In this document: positions 51,447-58,680 of the stretch, one piece after another | Numbering within the stretch: the stretch's first letter is position 1 | How the letters are laid out: every line of letters begins with the position of its first letter | Assembly (NCBI RefSeq): GCF_900232945.1 | Contig: NZ_OCTU01000002.1 | Coordinates: 124,001 to 188,000, forward strand | DNA length: 64,000 nt | DNA from: Urinicoccus timonensis | GTDB taxonomy: Bacteria > Bacillota > Clostridia > Tissierellales > Peptoniphilaceae | Reading direction: 5' to 3' | Translations under genes and position numbers: made by a program | Notes under the pieces: generated by a model | Database searches by the model: none | What the model was told of the DNA's origin: nothing | What the model saw: only the letters and a program-made list of their open reading frames with translations

Positions 51447-52538
51447 CTAGCTGAAAGACTTCTTTTTCCCAAGAAACAGACCAATCCATAAGATAATAGA
51501 GAAGAGGAGAGGAAAGATTAGAGAATCTAGGTAATAGGATTGTAAACTGTGATAGGATAAACTAGAATTAAAGTTTTCGATGTTGATTAGAGAGAGGGGA
51601 GACAAAAGAAGAAACTTCCTGGAAGACGGGGAAGTCCATAGGGAGTGGAGTAAGAAATGGATAGAGACATAGGCTAGGACAAGGGAGAAGGAAAGCTTGG
51701 TGTCTTCTACTAATTCTCCCAAAAGAAGGAAGAGGAGAACAAAGCAAAGGGTTAGTGCAAGACCGTTACAAAGTTTATAGATAAAATACTGAAGATAGGT
51801 GACCTGGATGGGGAAGAGAAAAAACTCTCTAGAATTTTGAATGAAGAGGTACTGGCCATCTCTTCCATAAATAAAAAATACCAGGAGGGAAAAGAGGAAA
51901 ACTCCACCGAGATAGGTGAAAAGACCAATTTCTAGACTATTCACGATGCGAGCTTCAAAGAGCTTTTCCTTCCCATAAAGAGTGGCTTCCACCAGGTCCT
52001 TAGTTTTGAGCCGGTCATCCTCCTTCATAACGGGAAGGAGAAGAAGGACCAAAGCTAGAAGGACTGCATAGAAAATTTTATTAAAATTTCGGAGAAGAAC
52101 CTTCCAGCCTTCACAATAGCCAATGAGGATTTTGTCCAAATTTTTTATGGTATTATCCTGGTAGGTCTTTTTGATTAAGTCCATTCGGTAGTCAAAAAAA
52201 TCCTGTGTTGAAGGCTTTTTCCCTTGGAGGAGGGCATCATTTAAGCTTTCAACAAATAAAAAGTCTTTAATAGCAACCTCCTCTTTTGCCAAATGTTCTT
52301 GGGGGAGTTTGTATTTACTTATTAATCGATTTGCTTCTTCATTGTCGTACCATTTTTGATCCATAAGATAGCGATATTCTGTCCCATCTGAAATTTCTAC
52401 ATGGAAGCTCCCTTGTAAGTATTGATTTTGTTCTTCCTTAATGAAATAAATGGAAGAAACCAATAAAAATAGACAGAGGGCCAAAAGATAGGAGAAGGGA
52501 AGAATCCTTCTTCGGTTGACTGTTAATAAATACTTCAT
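51447..52538 (-). CDS. ABC-2-type permease subunit B
   Basis: A 363-residue membrane protein with a helix at about 12-29, a charged extracytoplasmic domain of about 120 residues (NQYLQGSFHVEISDGTEYR onward) and five or six further helices from about residue 155 to the C-terminus. The topology resembles ABC-2 permeases with a long extracellular loop after the first helix. GGAGGG precedes ATG. It overlaps permease A by 4 nt, so the two likely form a heterodimer with the ATPase encoded next. Confidence 0.78.
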   Translation of the reverse strand: MKYLLTVNRRRILPFSYLLALCLFLLVSSIYFIKEEQNQYLQGSFHVEISDGTEYRYLMDQKWYDNEEANRLISKYKLPQEHLAKEEVAIKDFLFVESLNDALLQGKKPSTQDFFDYRMDLIKKTYQDNTIKNLDKILIGYCEGWKVLLRNFNKIFYAVLLALVLLLLPVMKEDDRLKTKDLVEATLYGKEKLFEARIVNSLEIGLFTYLGGVFLFSLLVFFIYGRDGQYLFIQNSREFFLFPIQVTYLQYFIYKLCNGLALTLCFVLLFLLLGELVEDTKLSFSLVLAYVSIHFLLHSLWTSPSSRKFLLLSPLSLINIENFNSSLSYHSLQSYYLDSLIFPLLFSIILWIGLFLGKKKSFS

Positions 52539-53758
52539 TTTCCCTTCCCTCCTTTTAAGTAGTAGTGGTTCATGAAAGGTATGGCGAAGATTCGACTGAT
52601 AGAAATGTAGACCAAGGATAAGAGAAAAGCTGTCAAAGTATAGGGAAAGACATGGTTTTTAAGAACTAAAAGCTTAGAAGGAGAAAAGTTGTAGCGGACA
52701 AAATTTTGCGGCGTAAAGAAGGCGAGGGTATTGGCCCAGGGCTGGGGAGAGGCCGCCCACTTATTCAGGTAAATTAAAATGAGAGTTAAAAGGACAAGAG
52801 ACACCCTTGTATTGTGGAAAAACATGGAGACAAAAAGAATAATATTGACCATGACCAGGCTAGCAAAATACCCGGATAGGGCCTCTAGGAAAAAGCCCTG
52901 GCAGGTGGTGAGGTTAAAAATAGCTGGGCTGGAATAAAATTCTATCGAGGCATTGGCTCCGTGGAGGGAGTAAATCATCCAGTGATAGACCAGTAAAAAG
53001 CTTAGGTAAGCCAGATAGGTTAAACTGGCAAAAATTTCTCCTGCTCTTAGCTTTGCCAAGTAAAGACCAAAACGACCTTTTTTCGTGTGTAGGTCCATTT
53101 CAGTAAATCCCTGCTTATCATCAGATGAAGTTAGGGCAGAGAGGGCCAGGACTAAATAGATTAAAAACAGATAAAAAGTCATGTGGAGAAAGTCTCGCAT
53201 ATACCGCCAGCCTTCATTATAAGCATAGTAAAAAGGCCGTTTCACCTGACGCGCCTGGTGCAAGATACTTTGAACTTGGGCCTGGCTATAGGCATGGTCC
53301 GACCTATGAATCCAAGTGTTTATGGCTTTTAAACGGTCTTGATAAAAACCTTCAATCTCTTGGTCGCTCATCTGGATGGAAAAGTCTTGGATTCCATTAC
53401 TAGTGGGAAAATTCAAACTTTCCGCGAGCCATTGAAAGGGGTAAACCAACTTTAAACCAAGGTCCTTTTCTTCAGACCGCCTGCCTTCAACAAAGTCTTT
53501 TTCTTTACTTTGCCTATAGAGAGAGCGAACTTTTTTCATTTGACTTTTAGTTAAAAAGCCATCGTATTTAATTCCTTCTTTTTTCAGTAAAGCCCAATAG
53601 GAAAGGCCAGATCCAAAGTTTTCTTCGTCTAAGACCATGTCTAGAGATTGACCATAGGGAAGCATCTTGGCCAAGCAAATTAGAAGAAATAGACAGGCAA
53701 TGAGAAGATTATTCTTAGTAAAGATTTTTTTACATTCCAGTTTTGTTATAGCAAACAT
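52535..53758 (-). CDS. ABC-2-type permease subunit A
   Basis: A 407-residue membrane protein with the same layout as subunit B: an N-terminal helix (about 14-31), an extracytoplasmic domain of about 130 residues (LDMVLDEENFGSGLSYW onward), and several helices from about residue 185. Its N-terminus (FAITKLECKKIFTKNNLLIA) resembles that of ABC-2 transporters. AGGGAG precedes ATG. The upstream gap of 72 bases contains TATACA as a possible -10. Duplication of one ancestor with subunit B is plausible. Confidence 0.78.
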   Translation of the reverse strand: MFAITKLECKKIFTKNNLLIACLFLLICLAKMLPYGQSLDMVLDEENFGSGLSYWALLKKEGIKYDGFLTKSQMKKVRSLYRQSKEKDFVEGRRSEEKDLGLKLVYPFQWLAESLNFPTSNGIQDFSIQMSDQEIEGFYQDRLKAINTWIHRSDHAYSQAQVQSILHQARQVKRPFYYAYNEGWRYMRDFLHMTFYLFLIYLVLALSALTSSDDKQGFTEMDLHTKKGRFGLYLAKLRAGEIFASLTYLAYLSFLLVYHWMIYSLHGANASIEFYSSPAIFNLTTCQGFFLEALSGYFASLVMVNIILFVSMFFHNTRVSLVLLTLILIYLNKWAASPQPWANTLAFFTPQNFVRYNFSPSKLLVLKNHVFPYTLTAFLLSLVYISISRIFAIPFMNHYYLKGGKGK

Positions 53759-53830
53759 CGGTTTTCAGCTCCCTGTGTATACTTGTCTTAATGTAGTCGT
53801 CATTGTTTCCCTTTTTTCCAAGCTTTTCTT

Positions 53831-54469
53831 TTATTGAAGGGCCTTTTTTAAGTCATAGTAAGACCCGGCAAAGACTACTCTCCATTCTTTTTGTCCCTGG
53901 GGTTTGGCCAGGATGAGCTCATCATACTTGCCATCCAACCGTCTGGCTTCATAGGCAAAGAGTTCTTCGTTTTTAAGACCTTGGATTGGGCCCTTTCGTT
54001 TGTCTAAAGGAATGGAGCCAATTAAGTCAACTACTCGATAGTCTACAGTTTGCATAAAGACCAAATCTGCATTGTGGTCGTTCTCGTGACCGTCCTCTCT
54101 TGGAGGATAAACATCTGGTTTTGATTCAATATAATTTTCAGTCGCTTGATTTAAATCTGCAAACAAGCCTTCGGTCCTTTGAGAGTCTATAGGCCCTAAA
54201 ACAATGTCTCCACCTCTTTTAACAGATCCGGCCCAACCTTCTTCTAACCAATCCTTTCTATTCTTTGCCCTTTGTTTGGCAATTTTTTTATCTGCAGCAA
54301 TGTCTTCAAGACTTCGGCCGTCAGGATTTTCCGATTTTTGTCCTTGAGAATTTTCGGTTTTTGCTTGGTCTTGAACCAGGGAATAGGTGGATTCTTTTTT
54401 CAGATAGAGGGCAGAAGCTAGAATAATTAGGACCACGAGAAGGCCTAGGATTATTTTTTTACTTTTCAT
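53831..54469 (-). CDS. Membrane-anchored secreted protein of unknown function
   Basis: A 212-residue protein with an N-terminal helix (about residues 4-21, IILGLLVVLIILASALYL) that anchors it. A charged Gln/Glu/Asn-rich linker follows, then a globular extracytoplasmic domain with KDWLEEGWAGSVKRGGDIVLGPIDSQRTEG and DYRVVDLIGSIPLDKR. No lipobox is present. I start it at ATG 54469, where AAGGAG lies 10 bases upstream. It has its own promoter with the 15-nt motif found also upstream of the histidine kinase, so it is a likely direct target of the response regulator. Function unknown; a sensing or drug-binding accessory is a guess. Confidence 0.72.
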   Translation of the reverse strand: MKSKKIILGLLVVLIILASALYLKKESTYSLVQDQAKTENSQGQKSENPDGRSLEDIAADKKIAKQRAKNRKDWLEEGWAGSVKRGGDIVLGPIDSQRTEGLFADLNQATENYIESKPDVYPPREDGHENDHNADLVFMQTVDYRVVDLIGSIPLDKRKGPIQGLKNEELFAYEARRLDGKYDELILAKPQGQKEWRVVFAGSYYDLKKALQ

Positions 54470-54493
54470 TAGAATACATCTCCTTTTTCTCTG

Positions 54494-54534
54494 ATTATAG
54501 GGGAGAAACTCATCAAAAACAGTTAACTTTTGTC
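54494..54534 (-). promoter_or_regulatory. Promoter of the anchored-protein gene with regulator motif
   Basis: On the minus strand GACAAAAGTTAACTG (54520-54534) ends 20 bp upstream of a perfect -10 TATAAT (54494-54499). The -35 hexamer position reads CTGTTT, a poor match, and overlaps the motif's 3' end. The same motif with the same spacing stands before the histidine-kinase gene. This is the layout of an activator-dependent promoter. Confidence 0.7.
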
Positions 54535-54577
54535 CGAAATCTTCCGAAAAAAAGAAGAAGGTCTTAGACACTTCTTC

Positions 54578-55180
54578 TTAAAAGGGGTCAATATAGCCAA
54601 TTTCTCTGGCTTTTTGAACCATCTCCTGGTAATTTTTAACCTCTAACTTGCTGTAGATACGGTTTAAAAGAACAGCCAAGGAGGAGGTGGACATAAAAGA
54701 CTCTTTAGCAACTTCTTTCCGAGATTTTCCTGAAGCATAGAGGCGGAGAATTTTTAGTTCTGTCTCTGTTAATTTTTCTGGAAGATGATTTTTAGGAGGG
54801 AAGTAGGTTTTATTTTCCAAGCAAACATTTCGAATTTTATTCAAAAGACTTTGGGCAGATTCTTCCTTGGAAATAAAACCAGAACAGCCAATTTCTTTTG
54901 CTTTTTCTTGGTAGTAATCCAGATTATAACCGGTTAAAATTAAAACCTTGCTTTCATATTCTCGGATTAAAGTTTCACTTAACTTTAGGCCATTTTCCCC
55001 CTTAGCTAAGCCATCTAAGTTAATATCAACGAGAAATAAATCATAGGCTTCTTCTTTTAATTTTTTTTTGAGCTCCTGCCTATTTTCTAGAATATCCACT
55101 TGGATTTCTCCGCTGGATTCTAAATCTGTCTTTAAATATTGGGCCAACATTTTATGATCTTCGATTAACATAATCTTCAT
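54578..55180 (-). CDS. LuxR/NarL-family response regulator
   Basis: A 200-residue response regulator. The receiver domain (1-120) has the acidic pair Glu7-Asp8, phosphoacceptor Asp52 (FLVDINLDG) and a Lys in ISKEES. The C-terminal LuxR domain (about 132-195) has LTETELKILRLYASGKSRKEVAKESFMSTSSLAVLLNRIYSKL. It overlaps the kinase gene by 29 nt, so it is co-translated. It is expected to activate the anchored protein and kinase promoters, which share a 15-nt motif. Confidence 0.92.
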   Translation of the reverse strand: MKIMLIEDHKMLAQYLKTDLESSGEIQVDILENRQELKKKLKEEAYDLFLVDINLDGLAKGENGLKLSETLIREYESKVLILTGYNLDYYQEKAKEIGCSGFISKEESAQSLLNKIRNVCLENKTYFPPKNHLPEKLTETELKILRLYASGKSRKEVAKESFMSTSSLAVLLNRIYSKLEVKNYQEMVQKAREIGYIDPF

Positions 55181-56723
55181 GGATTCGCTCCTTTTTTATG
55201 GGGAGGTCTAGATAAAAAGCCAGGTAGCCTTCTTCTTGATTTTGGCCTTCCTTCATGGTAAAGTGACCTCCCAGTCGTTTGGTCTCAAAGGTCAATAACT
55301 TTAAACCTGTGCTAGATTTTTGACCGAAATTTTTGTCCAAATAATCCCCATAGTTCACCATGGACAAAAAAATTTGCTCTTGTTTTTCCTCGAGTTGGAT
55401 TTCTGTATAGAATCCCTTGCCATGTTTAAAAAGATTGCTGACGAGTTCATAAAGAATTTTGTAGATAAAGCGGTCATAGGGACCAGGAAGGAGGAAATCA
55501 TCAGGGCAAGTGAAGTCGATTAAAATGCCCTGGTTTTGATACTTGTCTTCCAAGTCCTTAATGAGCTGATAATAAGTGTTATTTAAACTTTCCCTGGGAT
55601 TTAAGATAGGGTCATAAGCATTTAACTCTTGGCGAATTTTTTTGATATTGCTAGAGAGAATTGCTAGAATTTGTTCTTTTTCTTCAAAAGGCTGAGCTCT
55701 TTGGACTAATTTTTGCAAGAGGATGTTATCTTGCAGAATCATATCATGGAGAAAACGAGTATTTTTTTCGGCATAGAGTTGGGCATACTTATCTAGTAAG
55801 AGGTTTTCTTTGCTCTTGTCTAATAGACTGTCAATATCTTGCTGGCTGAGGTCTTGGTAATTGAAATAAGAAGAAATCATGACAAAAAATGCACTTAAGT
55901 AAAAAGCCAGGAAGAAGAGTTGGAAAAAATTACTTGGAAAGCCATTAACCATAAAAAGAATTAAGAAAAGAAGAAAGCAGACTTGGATCCATTTTTTTAA
56001 GGGAGAAGAGAAGTCTTTGAAGGATAAGTGGTAAGATTTTATTAGCAAATAAATTAAAACTCCTGCCAAAACGCTCATCATATAGAATTCCTCAAAATTA
56101 TTTAAATAATTCCAAAAAGAGGAGAAATAAAAACTTCCTAATAAATAGAGGGCTAAGAAGCTAGAAGTTAAAATCATAAGTTGATAACTATAAAGCCCCC
56201 GATCGTCAATATCTTTTCTTTTGATGAGAAAAAAGAGGAGGGGAAATAAGCAAAGGAGAAAGTAAATCCATAGAAACAAAAAATTGACATCAAGAGAGGA
56301 GAAGTTTGATAAAAGAAAAATTATTAGGAAGAAGAGAACAGTTCCAAGGCGAAAGAAGTTAAAATGATATTGGCCTTCTAAAATAATATCCATATAGGAA
56401 AAAATAAGTTGAAAGATAAAAAAATACCGAAGAAGCAGAAGGTTGTTTAGGACATAAGAAACGAGGATGTCTTCTAAGATAAAATAAAGAGGAATCCATA
56501 GGAGGGTTGTACAAACCCTGTAAATATAGGTTTTCTCCCGCTCTTCTAAAAGAATGAAAAAAGAAATAAAAATTGTGAGGGAAAAAAAGCTGGATAGGAT
56601 TAAGATGTGGGGATTACTGGATTCTTTTTTAACAAAGATTAAGTAAAACCAATATAGGGAAAATTGGGTGATAATATGAGCCCAAAGTAAGATTGGTTTT
56701 TTATAAGATAAAATTTGCTTCAT
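55152..56723 (-). CDS. Sensor histidine kinase with polytopic membrane sensor
   Basis: A 523-residue kinase. The first 300 residues contain about ten or more membrane helices with short loops, a polytopic sensor rather than an extracellular domain. A cytoplasmic dimerisation helix follows with the phospho-His in LHDMILQDNILL, the N-box YELVSNLFKHGKG and the G-box STGLKLLTFETKRLGG, resembling HisKA_3-type kinases. I start it at ATG 56723, with GGAGG 5 bases upstream. It partners the LuxR-type regulator encoded next, and its promoter carries the same 15-nt motif. The signal is unknown, probably a membrane-active agent. Confidence 0.88.
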   Translation of the reverse strand: MKQILSYKKPILLWAHIITQFSLYWFYLIFVKKESSNPHILILSSFFSLTIFISFFILLEEREKTYIYRVCTTLLWIPLYFILEDILVSYVLNNLLLLRYFFIFQLIFSYMDIILEGQYHFNFFRLGTVLFFLIIFLLSNFSSLDVNFLFLWIYFLLCLFPLLFFLIKRKDIDDRGLYSYQLMILTSSFLALYLLGSFYFSSFWNYLNNFEEFYMMSVLAGVLIYLLIKSYHLSFKDFSSPLKKWIQVCFLLFLILFMVNGFPSNFFQLFFLAFYLSAFFVMISSYFNYQDLSQQDIDSLLDKSKENLLLDKYAQLYAEKNTRFLHDMILQDNILLQKLVQRAQPFEEKEQILAILSSNIKKIRQELNAYDPILNPRESLNNTYYQLIKDLEDKYQNQGILIDFTCPDDFLLPGPYDRFIYKILYELVSNLFKHGKGFYTEIQLEEKQEQIFLSMVNYGDYLDKNFGQKSSTGLKLLTFETKRLGGHFTMKEGQNQEEGYLAFYLDLPIKKERIHEDYVNRRS

Positions 56724-56757
56724 GACTTCCTCCACATTTTACTTTTTCTTTATTCTT

Positions 56758-56798
56758 ATCATACTGGATTAAAAAGAAAAATGCAGCTAACTTTTGTC
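56758..56798 (-). promoter_or_regulatory. Promoter of the histidine kinase with regulator motif
   Basis: On the minus strand GACAAAAGTTAGCTG (56784-56798) ends 20 bp upstream of -10 TATGAT (56758-56763). The -35 position is CTGCAT. Motif and spacing are identical to the anchored-protein promoter at 54494-54534, apart from one base in the motif. Confidence 0.7.
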
Positions 56799-56831
56799 TA
56801 GATTTATAGAAAGAATTTTTTATTTAAAGTC

Positions 56832-56874
56832 CTTATAACAATAGGAAGAAGAAGCTTCTTCCTATTGTTATAAG
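56832..56874. repeat. Perfect 20-bp inverted repeat
   Basis: Arms at 56832-56851 and 56855-56874 (CTTATAACAATAGGAAGAAG and its exact complement) around a 3-base AAG spacer. It sits between cysE and the kinase promoter. It lacks a clean T run on either side, so it may be a weak terminator of cysE or a binding site; its function is not clear. Confidence 0.75.
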
Positions 56875-56898
56875 TTCAATATAAAGTAAAAATTTTTC

Positions 56899-57420
56899 TT
56901 ATCGGACAATTTTTGCCGGTACTCCTACAGCTGTGTGGTCTGGGGGAATATCGGATAAAACCAGGGCACCGGCTCCAATTTTACACCGGTCCCCAATCTT
57001 TACAGGACCCAAGATAGTGGCCCCAGTCCCAACAAGGACGTCGTCGCCGATAGTAGGATGCCTCTTTTTTTCTTTTTCATTACCCGTTCCTCCCAGGGTG
57101 ACATTGTGGTAGAGGTGGACCCGGTTGCCGATTTGGGCTGTTTCCCCAATCACCACCCCCATGCCGTGGTCGATAAATAAGTTTTCCCCAATAGAGGCCC
57201 CAGGATGGATTTCAATGCCTGTTCTTTTTCGGGCTCTTTGGGAAATCCACCGGGCTAGGAGGGGATGGTCCTTTTGGTAAAAATAGTGGGCAATCCGGTG
57301 AGCAACCATGGCCCGGACAACGGGGTAGAGAAAGATGGCTTCAAAGACGCTCTTACAAGCTGGGTCCAGGTCATAGATAAAGTCTCCGTAGCGTCTAAGC
57401 CTTTTCAAATAGGAAATCAT
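56899..57420 (-). CDS. cysE: Serine O-acetyltransferase
   Basis: A 173-residue acetyltransferase making O-acetylserine for cysteine synthesis. The left-handed beta-helix has the EIHPGASIGENLFIDHGMGVVIGETA block with catalytic His, VTLGGTGNEKEKKRHPTIGDDVLVGTGATILG and IPPDHTAVGVPAKIVR. It is the short bacterial form. Its ATG overlaps the cysK stop by 4 nt (ATGA), so the two genes are translationally coupled. Confidence 0.95.
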   Translation of the reverse strand: MISYLKRLRRYGDFIYDLDPACKSVFEAIFLYPVVRAMVAHRIAHYFYQKDHPLLARWISQRARKRTGIEIHPGASIGENLFIDHGMGVVIGETAQIGNRVHLYHNVTLGGTGNEKEKKRHPTIGDDVLVGTGATILGPVKIGDRCKIGAGALVLSDIPPDHTAVGVPAKIVR

Positions 57421-58304
57421 AATTCCACAAGGTCTGTGGACAGGTAGCGTTCCCCAGTATCAGCTAAGACCGTAACCACGGGACCATCCACTTCTTCTAA
57501 GAGCTTCAGAGCTCCCACCACATTGGCCCCAGAAGAAATTCCCACAAAGAGGCCTTCTTCTTTGGCCAGTCTTTGGGCCATATCCAGGGCTTCTTGCCCC
57601 TTAACAGTAACTACCTTGTCCAGGAGGTCTTGGTCTAGGATGGAGGGAACAAAGTTGGCCCCAATCCCTTGAATTTTATGGCTGCCACTTTTTCCCTGGG
57701 TCAGGAGGGGAGATTCAGCAGGTTCTAAACCCCAAACCTGGATGGAGGGGTCTTGGCCCTTGAGGACCTTGCCCACTCCTGTCACAGTACCCCCCGTACC
57801 AATTCCGGCTACAAAACCCCGGATGTCAGGAACTTGGTCCAAGATTTCAGGTCCAGTATGGAGGATATGGGCTTGGACATTTAGGGGGTTGTCAAATTGT
57901 CCGGGCATATAGTAACGGTCATCCTGGGCCATTTCTTGGGCCTTTTCCAAGGCAGCCTTCATACCCCCATCTCCGGTCAGGATAATCTTGGCCCCATAGG
58001 CTGCCATGAGCTTACGGCGTTCTATACTCATGGACCGGGGCATGACCAGGTTGACCTGGTAACCCAAGACCTTACCAATAAGGGCCAGGGCAATACCCAT
58101 GTTGCCTGAAGTGGGCTCCACAATTTCCATTCCGGGCTTTAAGAGACCCTCTTCAATGGCCCCTTGGATCATTTGGTAGGCTGGCCGGTCCTTAATGGAT
58201 CCAGCAGGGTTGGATTTTTCCACCTTGACAAAAATTCTTCCTCCCCCGATTGTTTGGAGTTGGACAAGGGGGGTCTTTCCGATGGTATTTAAAATTTTGG
58301 TCAT
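57417..58304 (-). CDS. cysK: Cysteine synthase (O-acetylserine sulfhydrylase)
   Basis: A 295-residue PLP enzyme converting O-acetylserine and sulfide to cysteine. It has the N-terminal IGKTPLVQL, KVEKSNPAGSIKDRPA with the PLP lysine, EPTSGNMGIALAL, and GTGGTVTGVGKVLKG. Sequence ends in SSGANVVGALKLLEE and a short tail. I start it at ATG 58304, where AAAGGAAGG lies upstream; the longer frame would begin in the terminator. A structured leader and a terminator precede it, so it is probably controlled by attenuation. Confidence 0.95.
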   Translation of the reverse strand: MTKILNTIGKTPLVQLQTIGGGRIFVKVEKSNPAGSIKDRPAYQMIQGAIEEGLLKPGMEIVEPTSGNMGIALALIGKVLGYQVNLVMPRSMSIERRKLMAAYGAKIILTGDGGMKAALEKAQEMAQDDRYYMPGQFDNPLNVQAHILHTGPEILDQVPDIRGFVAGIGTGGTVTGVGKVLKGQDPSIQVWGLEPAESPLLTQGKSGSHKIQGIGANFVPSILDQDLLDKVVTVKGQEALDMAQRLAKEEGLFVGISSGANVVGALKLLEEVDGPVVTVLADTGERYLSTDLVEL

Positions 58305-58320
58305 ATTAACCTTCCTTTCT

Positions 58321-58356
58321 AAAATAAAAAAGGAATGTAGGCCAGCTACATTCCAC
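58321..58356 (-). terminator. Terminator in the cysK leader
   Basis: On the minus strand GGAATGTAG and CTACATTCC pair around CTGGC, then TTTTTTATTTT, ending 16 bases before the cysK start. It lies upstream of its gene, as in an attenuator, and not downstream of another gene. Confidence 0.88.
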
Positions 58357-58570
58357 ACTTTTTAAACGATACAATAGATCGGCCCATGCAAAAGAGTTCT
58401 ATGAAATTTTCATAGAACAACAAAGGCTTATCTTTTGATTTTTCACTTGGATAGAAAAAAGAATCATCATAGCCTCCTAGCTTTGCACAGGTAAAACCGA
58501 ATCAGTCTATTTTCTACCCAAGAGCTAGACTTTAAAAACATTTTTTTAGAAAAAAGGAAAGAATTTTTAA
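58357..58570 (-). promoter_or_regulatory. Structured cysK leader, class unassigned
   Basis: Read on the minus strand, this region can fold into AGTCTA/TAGACT, then a 12-bp stem TTGGGTAGAAAA / TTTTCTATCCAA (one G-U) enclosing about 55 bases with TGTGCAAAGCTAGGAGGC, then an exact 11-bp hairpin GTTCTATGAAA / TTTCATAGAAC. TGGGCC near 58380 can pair with GGCCTA in the terminator stem, a possible antiterminator. I found no T-box, S-box, lysine, glycine, c-di-GMP or cobalamin signature. It looks like a cis-regulatory RNA of unrecognised type. Confidence 0.45.
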
Positions 58571-58631
58571 AAAAGCGCCCTAAGAAGGCCAGGACTTCAT
58601 ATGAAAAAGAAAAATGAAATCTAAAAAATAA

Positions 58632-58660
58632 TTTATACTACACCTTTTCTATGCTATAAT
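58632..58660 (+). promoter_or_regulatory. Promoter of the homoserine-dehydrogenase-like gene
   Basis: TGCTATAAT at 58652-58660 is an extended -10; the -35 position (58632-58637, TTTATA) is weak but at 17 bp. It lies 20 bases before the start codon. Confidence 0.65.
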
Positions 58661-58680
58661 AGGGAAATAAGGAGGCCTGG

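Noticed and set aside
58381..58560. c-di-GMP riboswitch in the cysK leader
   Set aside because: GCAAAGC in TGTGCAAAGCTAGG resembles part of the GEMM core, but the GNRA tetraloop and second helix with its receptor are missing.
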